Positions 1 through 9,465 of a DNA stretch of 34,204 bases are shown here, one piece after another; position 1 is the first letter of the stretch; the number at the start of each line of letters is the position of its first letter. The translations under genes and the position numbers were made by a program. The notes beneath the pieces were generated by a model. It worked only from the letters and a program-made list of their open reading frames with translations. It did no database searches and was not told the origin of the DNA. Source of the DNA: Rhodopseudomonas infernalis (GTDB lineage Bacteria; Pseudomonadota; Alphaproteobacteria; Rhizobiales; Xanthobacteraceae); contig NZ_JAJNAL010000046.1 in assembly GCF_022271405.1 (NCBI RefSeq), forward strand, positions 1 to 34,204, read 5' to 3'.

Positions 1-7
1 GCTGGGG

Positions 8-46
8 CGCCCTCACCCCAACCCTCTCCCGCAAGCGGGAGAGGGG
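8..46. repeat. REP-like palindromic repeat, left copy
   Basis: A short GC-rich palindrome (CTCTCCCGC / GCGGGAGAG around a small loop) preceded by CCCTCACCCCA. The same unit occurs in inverted orientation at 136-173. Together they look like a bacterial interspersed mosaic element of the kind found beside RAYT transposase genes. The inverted copy is seen directly; its mobilisation by the neighbouring gene is inference. Confidence 0.7.
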
Positions 47-135
47 GCGCGCTGCGGCTGGGGGCGGCGCATTGATCTGAACAACCTCACAAGCTAGCTA
101 CCTACGCAAAACCTCTCCCCGACCGCGGCCGGACT

Positions 136-173
136 CCCTCTCCCGCTTGCGGGAGAGGGCTGGGGTGAGGGCG
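136..173. repeat. REP-like palindromic repeat, inverted copy
   Basis: Inverted copy of the repeat at 8-46: a CCCTCTCCCGC / GCGGGAGAGGG stem followed by CTGGGGTGAGGGCG. The roughly 90 bases between the copies contain no gene I can support. Confidence 0.7.
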
Positions 174-202
174 ACGCGCGTCGCAGCTTGTAGGGCGGCA
201 AA

Positions 203-250
203 GCTCGTAGGGTGGGCAAAGGTGCGCCGCAGGCGCGCCGTGCCCACGCG
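203..250. repeat. Inverted repeat flanking the RAYT gene (downstream side)
   Basis: The stretch contains GTAGGGTGGGCAAAGG at one end and CGCCGTGCCCACGC at the other. It is the reverse complement, with a few differences, of 833-875 on the other side of the transposase gene, so the two copies bracket the gene exactly. It ends right at the transposase stop codon. Confidence 0.75.
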
Positions 251-781
251 CTACTCACCAAACCGTCCCGACATCTCCCGAACGTCGCCGCCCCAATCCG
301 GCGGCAACAGCCCGTCTCGACAGAAGCGATGAAAGCTGCTGTACGGCCAGTCGCGCACCGCCGTTACTAGACCGTGCTTCACCGGGTTGTAGTGGATGTA
401 GTCGACATGCTGCGCAAGATCGTCTTCGTCGCGCACAAGGTGCTCCCAATAGCGCCGTTGCCAGATGCCTTTCTCTCGGCGGCGCTGTTTGCTGGCCGCC
501 AAATCTGACGCGGGAATGATCCCGCGAGAAAACCCGGACTTGATCAATGACCACCGTCCCGAGAAATCGGCATCGCCGGGCGGCAGCTCCCAAATCGCGT
601 GCAGATGATCAGGAAGGACGCAGATTGCGACGGTCTTGAAGGGATAGCGATCTCGAACCGAGCTGTAGATTCGTCGAAGACGATCGACATGGGCAACAAG
701 AAGGTCGCCGGTGCGATCGGCCATGGCGACGGTGAAGAAGAACATCCCGCCTTCGCGATTGGCGCGCCGATAATGCGACAT
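251..781 (-). CDS. REP-associated tyrosine transposase (RAYT, Y1_Tnp/IS200-like family)
   Basis: A 176-residue protein of the Y1 HUH single-strand transposase superfamily, RAYT branch. The HUH metal-binding motif is seen as DHLHAIW (H59 and H61). The family's typical start, GGMFFFTVA, is at residues 11-19. The catalytic-tyrosine helix is around DYIHYNPVKHGLV (128-139). I start at the ATG at 781 because the protein from there (MSHYRRANRE) matches the family N-terminus; the open frame extends 28 residues further upstream without similarity. RAYTs nick and rejoin single-stranded DNA at REP palindromes; known members are chromosomal, usually single copy, and associated with REP sequences. Inverted repeats at 203-250 and 833-875 bracket the gene and a second REP pair lies at 8-173. 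The gene looks intact. Confidence 0.88.
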   Translation of the reverse strand: MSHYRRANREGGMFFFTVAMADRTGDLLVAHVDRLRRIYSSVRDRYPFKTVAICVLPDHLHAIWELPPGDADFSGRWSLIKSGFSRGIIPASDLAASKQRRREKGIWQRRYWEHLVRDEDDLAQHVDYIHYNPVKHGLVTAVRDWPYSSFHRFCRDGLLPPDWGGDVREMSGRFGE

Positions 782-832
782 GCGGTCAACAACGCGGTTA
801 GGTTGAAAGCCGCAGTGTAGCACGAGATGTGA

Positions 833-875
833 CGCGTGGGCACGGCGCTGCGCGCCTTTGCCCACCCTACAAGCT
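833..875. repeat. Inverted repeat flanking the RAYT gene (upstream side)
   Basis: CGCGTGGGCACGGCG ... CTTTGCCCACCCTAC, the reverse-complement partner of 203-250. It lies about 50 bases upstream of the RAYT start. Its position between the RAYT gene and the katG terminator makes it the edge of the RAYT island. Confidence 0.75.
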
Positions 876-881
876 CAAACG

Positions 882-908
882 AAAAAGGGCGGCCCGGAGG
901 CCGCCCTT
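882..908 (-). terminator. Rho-independent terminator of katG
   Basis: On the minus strand, GGGCGGCC-TCC-GGGCCGCCC forms a perfect GC stem followed by TTTTT. It lies 24 bases after the katG stop codon. Confidence 0.9.
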
Positions 909-931
909 GATGGTTGCGATCGCGTTGATAG

Positions 932-3292
<2,361 letters not shown>

Positions 3293-3356
3293 CTACCCGC
3301 GCGCTGCGGACCGACCGGCGCAGACTGGAGCAGTTCTACGATCAGGTCCAGTCGAA

Positions 3357-3389
3357 TTGATTTTCGGTACCGATCAGATTATCTGATCG
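3357..3389 (+). promoter_or_regulatory. Candidate oxyR promoter with overlapping operator-like palindrome
   Basis: A palindrome of 19 bases, CGATCAGAT-T-ATCTGATCG (3371-3389), is perfect except for the unavoidable central base. It ends three bases before the oxyR ATG. A plausible -35 (TTGATT, 3357-3362) and a weak -10 (TATCTG, 3380-3385) are separated by exactly 17 bp. This puts the transcript start at about 3391-3393, on the start codon. The palindrome would cover the spacer and -10, as expected for autorepression by a dimeric regulator such as OxyR. The -10 matches consensus at only three positions, so the promoter assignment is tentative; the palindrome itself is clear. Confidence 0.55.
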
Positions 3390-3392
3390 TCC

Positions 3393-4322
3393 ATGGTGAC
3401 GCTCCGGCAGCTCCGCTATCTCTCCGCGCTCGCGCGTCACGGCCATTTCGGCCGCGCCGCCGATGCTTGCGCGGTGACGCAGCCGGCGCTGTCGATGCAG
3501 GTCGCCGAACTGGAGCGCACGCTCGGCGTCAAAGTGGTCGAACGCCGGCCCGGTGAGGTGTTTCTCACCGAAATCGGCCGTGAAATCGTTCGGCGCGGCG
3601 ATGATTTGCTCAGCGGCGCCCGCGATCTGGTGGATTTCGCCCGCCACCGCGCCCAGCCGCTGACCGGCCGGTTGACGCTCGGCCTGATTCCGTCTCTGGC
3701 GCCGTATCTGCTGCCGAAAGTGCTGCCGCTGCTGCAGCAGCGCTATCCCGAGATGCGGCTGGAACTGCGCGAGAGCCAGACCCGGCAACTGGTCGCCGAC
3801 GTCGGCAGCGGCGCGCTCGACGCCGCGCTGCTGGCCCTGCCGGTCGGCCTCCGCGACCTCGAGACGATCGCGCTGTTCGACGACGAATTCCTGCTCGCGG
3901 TGCCGGCCGACGATCCGCGGCCCGAGAGCGCCACCGTGGCGGTCGACGAAATCGACCAGTCGCGGCTGATCCTGCTCGAGGACGGCCACTGCCTGCGCGA
4001 CCAGGCGCTGGCGTTCTGCGCCACGGCGCGCAACCGCGCCATCAACATGGGCGGCGCCGGCACCGCGACGTTCGGCGCCTCCAGCCTCACCACGGTGATC
4101 CAGATGGTGGCGGGCGGCTACGGCGTGACGCTGATCCCGCAGATCGCCGCCGACGTCGAGCGCCGCGACAGCCGCGTCAAATTCCTGCGGCTGCGCCGCC
4201 CGCAACCCGGCCGCAGCATCGGCCTGGTGTTCCGCAAGACCTCGCCGCGCCGGCACGATTTCGACGTGCTCGGCGAAGTGGTACAGGAAGGGGTTCGCCG
4301 GGCTTCGGCGGAGCCGGCCTGA
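3393..4322 (+). CDS. oxyR: Hydrogen peroxide-sensing LysR-family regulator OxyR
   Basis: A 309-residue LysR-type activator. The N-terminal winged helix-turn-helix is at about 1-60 (FGRAADACAVTQPALSMQV), followed by a periplasmic-binding-protein-like regulatory domain at about 92-300. The redox cysteines are both present: C200 in LLEDGHC and C209 in ALAFC, spaced as in the E. coli C199/C208 pair. This supports peroxide sensing over another LysR role. It is divergent from katG, its expected target. There is no recognisable ribosome-binding site before the ATG, because a palindrome occupies 3371-3389. The mRNA may therefore be leaderless. ATG is directly followed by GTG, so the start could be one codon later. 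Confidence 0.95.
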   Translation: MVTLRQLRYLSALARHGHFGRAADACAVTQPALSMQVAELERTLGVKVVERRPGEVFLTEIGREIVRRGDDLLSGARDLVDFARHRAQPLTGRLTLGLIPSLAPYLLPKVLPLLQQRYPEMRLELRESQTRQLVADVGSGALDAALLALPVGLRDLETIALFDDEFLLAVPADDPRPESATVAVDEIDQSRLILLEDGHCLRDQALAFCATARNRAINMGGAGTATFGASSLTTVIQMVAGGYGVTLIPQIAADVERRDSRVKFLRLRRPQPGRSIGLVFRKTSPRRHDFDVLGEVVQEGVRRASAEPA

Positions 4323-4334
4323 GCGGCGCAGCGC

Positions 4335-6002
4335 TCAACGCAGCAGCGAGGTGGCGCGTTGCATGCTGGCGGCGATTTCGGCCGTGGCGGCGCTCTGCTC
4401 CTCGGCGGTGGACGCCGTCGAGGCGACGAACTCGTTGACGGCCTCGATCGCCTGCTTGATCGAACCGAGCGCGCCGACCACATCGCTGGCGATGTTGTTG
4501 AGATTGTCGATCTGGGCGACGATCTGATCGGTGGCGCTACGCGCTTGCCCCGCCAGCGTCTTCACCTCCTGGGCCACCACGGCGAAACCGCGCCCAGCCT
4601 CTCCGGCGCGGGCCGATTCGATCGTCGCGTTGAGCGCCAGCAGATTGATCTGGCCGGTGATGGCACCGATGATTTCGGCAATCCCGCTCATCGCCTTGGC
4701 GGCTTCGTCGAGACGCTGGGCCTGGCCGTCCGCCACTTCGACCTCGCTGACCGCACGATACGTGGTCTTGCGCGAACGGTTGGTCGCTTCGGCGATCATC
4801 TGCACCGTGCTGCTCAATTCCTCGGTGCTCTCCGCCGAGCGCATCAACATGCCGCGCGCTTCCTCGTTGGCAATCCGGCGCTGCACCTGCGGCGTGACAT
4901 CGGACGCGTACTTCACCACCTTGTAGGGCTTGCCGTCGAGATCGAGGATCGGATTGTAGGACGCCTGAATCCAGACCTCGCGGCCGTCTTTGGCAACGCG
5001 ACGGAATTCGCCGGCCTGATACTCGCCGCGTGCCAGCCGCTCCCAGAACTCACGATAGGCCGCGGTGTTGCGGTCGGCCGGCTCCATGAAAATGCTGTGG
5101 TGGCGGCCTTTGATCTCGGCCAGAGAGTAGCCCGTGGTCTTGAGGAAATTGTCGTTGGCGTCGAGAATCGTGCCGTCGGTCTTGAACTCGATCACCGCCT
5201 GCGACTTGCGGATCGCCGCGATCTGGCCGGCGCTGTCGGCCGCGGCGAGCTTCTGGACGGTGACGTCGTTGGCGAACTTCACCACTTTGAAGGGCCGCCC
5301 CTTGTGGTCGAGGATCGGATTGTACGACGCCATAATCCAGACCTCGCGGCCGCCTTTGCCGAACCGCTTGAACGAGCCCGTGAACGCCTCGCCGCCGTTG
5401 AGCCGGCGCCAGAAATCCCGATAGGCGTCGCTGTCACGCTCCGCCGGCGCGACGAACATGCTGTGGTGCCTGCCGACGATCTCGTCGAGCGAGTAGTCGA
5501 GCGCGGCGAGAAACTTGTCGTTCGCGGCGAGAATGGTGCCGTCGAGCGCGAACTCGATCACGGCCTGGACCCGGCCGATCGCCGCCATCTTGCCGGCATC
5601 CTCCAGGCTGTGGGTCTTGGCGGCGGTGATATCGGCGGCGAATTTGACGACGCCGGTCGGCTTGCCGTTGCGATCGAGAATCGGGTTGTAGGTCGCCTGG
5701 ATCCAGACCTCGCGGCCATTCTTGCCGATCCGCAGAAATTCGCCGCTGTGATATGCGCCGCTGCGCAGGCCGGCCCAGAACTCGCGATATTCCGGGCCGT
5801 CGTGTTCGGCCGGATCGACGAAGAGGCGATGGTGCCGCCCCTTGATGTCCTCGAGCGTGTAGCCAAGCAGATTGAGAAAGTTGGCGTTGGCGGTTTGGAT
5901 CGTCCCGTCCAGATCGAACTCGATGACCGCCTGCGACCGGTCAATCGCCGCGAGCAACGCTGTCGCGCGCTCCCGATCGGCGCTTCGGGAAAACGGAAAC
6001 AT
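4335..6002 (-). CDS. Soluble methyl-accepting chemotaxis protein with three PAS domains (copy 1)
   Basis: A 555-residue cytoplasmic chemoreceptor with no hydrophobic segment long enough to cross a membrane. Three PAS domains occur at about 20-127, 142-249 and 264-371, repeating at exactly 122 residues. Each has GRHH plus a REVWI.A.YNPI.D core. A methyl-accepting signalling domain follows at about 380-555, with hairpin tip [19 protein letters not shown] near 450-468. Such proteins relay an internal redox or energy signal to CheA/CheW; the BdlA and Aer families have similar layouts. The ligand is unknown and no cofactor can be assigned from sequence. GGAGG lies about 9 bases before the ATG. The gene is adjacent and collinear to the paralogue at 6206-7888 and ends 12 bases from oxyR, tail to tail. 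No che genes are nearby. There is no C-terminal CheR-tethering pentapeptide. Confidence 0.93.
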   Translation of the reverse strand: MFPFSRSADRERATALLAAIDRSQAVIEFDLDGTIQTANANFLNLLGYTLEDIKGRHHRLFVDPAEHDGPEYREFWAGLRSGAYHSGEFLRIGKNGREVWIQATYNPILDRNGKPTGVVKFAADITAAKTHSLEDAGKMAAIGRVQAVIEFALDGTILAANDKFLAALDYSLDEIVGRHHSMFVAPAERDSDAYRDFWRRLNGGEAFTGSFKRFGKGGREVWIMASYNPILDHKGRPFKVVKFANDVTVQKLAAADSAGQIAAIRKSQAVIEFKTDGTILDANDNFLKTTGYSLAEIKGRHHSIFMEPADRNTAAYREFWERLARGEYQAGEFRRVAKDGREVWIQASYNPILDLDGKPYKVVKYASDVTPQVQRRIANEEARGMLMRSAESTEELSSTVQMIAEATNRSRKTTYRAVSEVEVADGQAQRLDEAAKAMSGIAEIIGAITGQINLLALNATIESARAGEAGRGFAVVAQEVKTLAGQARSATDQIVAQIDNLNNIASDVVGALGSIKQAIEAVNEFVASTASTAEEQSAATAEIAASMQRATSLLR

Positions 6003-6205
6003 GAAGCGAAGTCCTCCGGACCAACGGCGGGGTGCCGGCGAACTTTCCGATTCGCGGCATGTAGTTCCCCCAGCCTGAGGCCTGATCGTTAAAGAATCTC
6101 CTATTTGGACACCTCGTTCAACTACGCAGCCGACAGTGCGTAGAACGACGTGATGGTGGGACAGGTGAACCGCTGGGATCTCATCGCCCCTGCATGGCCT
6201 TCGCC
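6003..6205. other. Intergenic gap between the two chemoreceptor genes
   Basis: This 203-bp gap holds the GGAGG ribosome-binding site of copy 1, next to its start. I see no clear intrinsic terminator for copy 2, and no convincing sigma-70 or sigma-28 promoter, so I cannot say whether the pair is cotranscribed. Confidence 0.5.
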
Positions 6206-7888
6206 TCAGCGCGCCACGATGGCGGCGGCTTCGTTGGCGGCGCGTTGCATGCTGCTCGACATTTCGCCAGTGACCGTGCTCTGCTCCTCGACCGCCGCGG
6301 CCGTGGAGGTGACGTATTCGCTGACGTTCTGGATCGCGGTCTTGATCCTGCCGAGCGCGGTGACGACATCGCCCGAGATGGCGTTGAGGTTTTCGATCTC
6401 GGTGCCGATCTTGTCGGTGGCCTGCTTGGCCTGATTGGCGAGGTTCTTGACCTCGGCCGCCACCACGGCGAAGCCGCGGCCGGCCTCGCCGGCGCGCGCC
6501 GACTCGATGGTCGCGTTCAGCGCCAGCAGGTTGATCTGGCCGGTGATGTGGCCGATCAGTTCGACGATCCCGCTCATCGCCTGGGCGGCGTCGTTGAGCC
6601 GGTTGGCCTGGCCGTCGGCGGCATCGACTTCGCCGACCGCGCTGGAGGCGGTCTGCCGCGACTTGGTCATCGCTTCCGAAATCTCGCGGACCGAGGCGTT
6701 GAGTTCCTCGGCGCCGGCCGCGACCGAATCCATCATGGCGCGGACGCGCTCGTTGCCCATCCGGATCAGCACCTGCCGGGTGACGTCGGTGGCGTACTTC
6801 ACCACCTTGAAGGGACGGCCGTTGAGATCGAGGATCGGATTGTAGGACGCCTGAATCCAGACTTCCCTGCCGCCCTTGCCGATCCGCTTGTATTCGGCGG
6901 CCTGATACTCGCCGCGCCGCAGCGCCTCCCAGAACGCCCGATAGTCGGCGCCATCCCGCTCGGCCGGATCGACGAACATGCTGTGATGGCGGCCCTTGAT
7001 CTCGCCCAGCGTATAGCCGAGCGCGTGCAGGAAATTCTCGTTGGCGCCCTGGATGGTGCCGTCCATGCCGAATTCGATGATCGCCTGCGACTTGCCGATC
7101 GCGGCGATCTGACCGGCCAGATCCGCATTGGCGAGCTTCTGCTCGGTCACGTCGGTAGCGAACTTCACCACCCGGATCGGCTTTCCGTTCTCGTCGAGAA
7201 TCGGATTGTAGGACGCCAGGATCCAGACCTCACGGCCGCCCTTGCCGATGCGCTTGTATTCGGCGGCGAGGTAATCACCGCGATCGAGCGTCGCCCAGAA
7301 ATCCCGATAGCCGGCGCTGTCGCGAGATGCCGGCTCGATGAACATGCTGTGATGCCGGCCCTTGATCTCGTCGAGCGTGTAGCCCATCGCGCCCAGGAAA
7401 TTCTGGTTCGCGTCCAGGATGGTGCCGTCCATGGCGAACTCGATCACCGCCTGGGCGCGGCCGATCGCCTGGATCTTGCCGGCGTCGGCGAGGCTGCGCA
7501 GCTTGGCGTCGGTGATGTTGGCGGCGAACTTGACGACCCCGAGCGGCTTGCCGTCCTTGTCGAGCACCGGATTGTATGACGCCTGAATCCACACCTCGCG
7601 GCCGCCCTTGGCGATGCGCTTGAACTCGCCGGCGCGGAATTTGCCGGCCTTCAAATCCGACCAGAACTCCGCATAGTCGGCGGTCTTGGTCTGGTCGGAA
7701 TCGACGAACAGGCTGTGATGCCTGCCCTTGATCTCGTCGAGCTTGTAGCCCAGCACGTTGAGGAAGTTGTCGTTGGCGGTGAGGACGTTTCCGTCGAGAT
7801 CGAATTCGATCATCGCTTGCGAACGATTGATCGCTTCCAGGATCGCGGACGGGGACAGGACGGCCGTGTTGCGCCGAAATGTAAACAT
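6206..7888 (-). CDS. Soluble methyl-accepting chemotaxis protein with three PAS domains (copy 2)
   Basis: A 560-residue paralogue of the gene at 4335-6002. It is aligned without gaps to about residue 550. PAS domains are at about 20-127, 142-249 and 264-371 with the same 122-residue period and GRHH in each. The signalling domain is at about 380-560, with the same [19 protein letters not shown] tip. It has no membrane segment, so it is probably a cytoplasmic receptor. Differences concentrate in the N-terminal PAS ([12 protein letters not shown] against [12 protein letters not shown] in copy 1) and in the signalling-domain stem, so the copies may sense different states or feed different arrays. 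The ATG at 7888 has only a weak upstream purine run. It is not adjacent to other chemotaxis genes in this window. Confidence 0.93.
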   Translation of the reverse strand: MFTFRRNTAVLSPSAILEAINRSQAMIEFDLDGNVLTANDNFLNVLGYKLDEIKGRHHSLFVDSDQTKTADYAEFWSDLKAGKFRAGEFKRIAKGGREVWIQASYNPVLDKDGKPLGVVKFAANITDAKLRSLADAGKIQAIGRAQAVIEFAMDGTILDANQNFLGAMGYTLDEIKGRHHSMFIEPASRDSAGYRDFWATLDRGDYLAAEYKRIGKGGREVWILASYNPILDENGKPIRVVKFATDVTEQKLANADLAGQIAAIGKSQAIIEFGMDGTIQGANENFLHALGYTLGEIKGRHHSMFVDPAERDGADYRAFWEALRRGEYQAAEYKRIGKGGREVWIQASYNPILDLNGRPFKVVKYATDVTRQVLIRMGNERVRAMMDSVAAGAEELNASVREISEAMTKSRQTASSAVGEVDAADGQANRLNDAAQAMSGIVELIGHITGQINLLALNATIESARAGEAGRGFAVVAAEVKNLANQAKQATDKIGTEIENLNAISGDVVTALGRIKTAIQNVSEYVTSTAAAVEEQSTVTGEMSSSMQRAANEAAAIVAR

Positions 7889-8271
7889 GTGAGGTGCCTT
7901 TGCTCGGGATCTGTAGTCCGGGTCGGTCCCGAAGGCGGCCAGATCATCGGAGTTCTACGGGGTTAAGCCCACACTGCCGGATCCGATCTAATCTTTTACT
8001 AATCCCATCTTTTGCCAATGCACTCGATTTCTGCACGTCGCGTATCGTAAGGCGGCCGAGCCATGCGGCTACGCGCCTCGCCTGCGACGACGCGATGCCG
8101 TCACCTGCAGCTACGACGAAAATCAGGGCGACATGCGCAAAGCGACCTGTGCACGCTACAACTCAGGGCTGCGTGTTGACACTTGGCGATCGCACGACGC
8201 GATTAGTCATGGCTTCGGCAAGCCTCGCGGCTTGCGCTGAATCTCGGGGCGCGTCGGAATGACACAGACGG
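7889..8271. other. Gene-free stretch between the chemoreceptor pair and the superoxide dismutase gene
   Basis: No open frame here resembles a protein. The region near 7985-8015 is relatively AT-rich and may hold the promoter of the chemoreceptor genes. On the plus strand a TTGACA at 8176-8181 is followed by a hairpin (GGCAAGCC-TCGC-GGCTTGC, around 8217-8235), but I find no good -10 and no T-tract. I therefore do not call an RNA gene. Confidence 0.4.
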
Positions 8272-8310
8272 AAAATCGAGGGCGGGCACAGATTGCGCAC
8301 CGGCCCTCGA
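8272..8310 (-). terminator. Rho-independent terminator of the superoxide dismutase gene
   Basis: On the minus strand, TCGAGGGC pairs with GCCCTCGA across a GC-rich loop, followed by TTTT. It lies 25 bases past the stop codon. Confidence 0.75.
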
Positions 8311-8335
8311 CTTCGTTGCGTTGATCGGTCGCGTC

Positions 8336-9067
8336 TCAGACGCCGAGTGTGCCGGCCTTGGCGGCGGCGTAGCGTTCGCCGACCTTGCTCCAGTTCACCG
8401 TGTTCCACCATGCCTTCAGATAGTCGGCGCGGCGGTTCTGATAGGCCAGGTAGTACGCGTGCTCCCAGACATCGTTGCCGAGCAGAACGCGCTTGCCGTC
8501 CATCAGCGGGCTGTCCTGGTTCGGCCTGGTCTCGATCGCGAGCTTGCCGTCCTTGCTGACGGTGACGAACACCCAGCCCGAGCCGAATTGACGCCCGCCG
8601 GCCGCATTGAAGTCGGTCTGGAATTTCTCCATGCCGCCGAGATCGCGATCGATCGCCGCCAGCACGTCGCCGGACGGCTTGCCGCCGTTCGGGCCCATGA
8701 TCTCCCAGAACATGGTGTGATTGGCGTGACCGCCGAGGTTGTTACGCACGCCGGTGCGTAGCGTGTCGGGCAGGTCGCCGAGCTTTGCCAGCACGTCGGG
8801 GACCGGCGTATCCGCCAGCTTCGGATTGTCCTTGGCGAAATTGTTCAGATTGGTGATGAAGGCCTGATGATGTTTGCCGTGGTGGGTCTCCATCGTCTTG
8901 GCGTCGATGTGCGGCTCCAGCGCGGCGAACGGATAGGCCAGCGGCGGCAACTTGAACGGGCCAGCAGGCGCGGTCGCGGCCTGGGCGGAAGCGTAACGCG
9001 GCAGGGCCGCAGCAGCAGCGAATCCGGTAGCGGCCATCATCAGATGGCGTCGAGACAAAGCTGGCAT
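8336..9067 (-). CDS. Tat-exported superoxide dismutase, Mn-type active site
   Basis: A 243-residue Fe/Mn-family superoxide dismutase that converts superoxide to oxygen and peroxide. I start at the ATG at 9067 because AGGAGG sits 7 bases upstream; the open frame runs 8 codons further without support. Metal ligands are H62 (METHHGKHH), H117 (GGHANHTMFW), D199 and H203 (NDVWEHAYY). GGHANH, with Gly where Fe enzymes carry the active-site Gln, plus Gln184 in NQDSPL, is the Mn-SOD pattern. The N-terminus has a twin-arginine signal (SRRHLM, then a hydrophobic run, then ASA|Q at about residue 28), so the enzyme is probably exported folded to the periplasm. It likely protects the envelope from superoxide. 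It is monocistronic, with its own terminator. Metal preference should be treated as Mn or cambialistic until measured. Confidence 0.95.
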   Translation of the reverse strand: MPALSRRHLMMAATGFAAAAALPRYASAQAATAPAGPFKLPPLAYPFAALEPHIDAKTMETHHGKHHQAFITNLNNFAKDNPKLADTPVPDVLAKLGDLPDTLRTGVRNNLGGHANHTMFWEIMGPNGGKPSGDVLAAIDRDLGGMEKFQTDFNAAGGRQFGSGWVFVTVSKDGKLAIETRPNQDSPLMDGKRVLLGNDVWEHAYYLAYQNRRADYLKAWWNTVNWSKVGERYAAAKAGTLGV

Positions 9068-9465
9068 GTTTCCTCCGTTTGCAGGCTGCACGAACTACGC
9101 GCGGTCTGATGCGGAGTTTCGCCAAAGATGACGTGCCGGCCGCGACGGAGTAGCGCAGCCGCCGGCGCGAGACCGGTGCTGCTTCTGATCGAATCACCGC
9201 CGTCATCCTGGAGGCGCCCGCCGGGCCGCGCTGCGCTACGGGCCTCGAAGGATGAGCCGCGGGCGCCTTTGGACATTTAAGTTGGCCGCATCCTTCGAGG
9301 CGCGCGACGCGCGCACCTCCGGATGACGACTCCGCACCCGAGGAGACGGCGCGCTTCAATCGACCGATGACGGCTTTGAAGTCTGTCCGGAACATGCTTT
9401 GAGCTGGACGATCAGGAAGCTCGAAGTATTTGGGCTGCCGCGGTCGTGACCATCAGTCCGGCCGG
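9068..9465. other. Gene-free stretch between superoxide dismutase and lpxR-like genes
   Basis: The part next to 9068 must hold the superoxide dismutase promoter and its AGGAGG ribosome-binding site. The middle is the interspersed repeat described at 9202-9327. The remainder to 9465 holds nothing I recognise. I see no clear terminator for the upstream lpxR-like gene. Confidence 0.5.
9202..9327. repeat. Interspersed palindromic repeat (GTCATCC ... GGATGAC family)
   Basis: The outer arms are GTCATCC (9202-9208) and GGATGAC (9321-9327). The inner perfect arms are GCCTCGAAGGATG (9242-9254) and CATCCTTCGAGGC (9289-9301). The same family recurs at 34109-34204. This kind of intergenic repeat is common in Bradyrhizobium/Rhodopseudomonas genomes, which I state from memory. 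Confidence 0.75.

Noticed and set aside
4320-4337. TGAGCG / CGCTCA stem between oxyR and the chemoreceptor gene as a bidirectional terminator
   Set aside because: Only 6 bp, overlaps the oxyR stop codon and has no T-tract on either strand.
8176-8240. Possible small RNA on the plus strand (TTGACA, then a hairpin)
   Set aside because: No acceptable -10 element and no T-tract after the hairpin.
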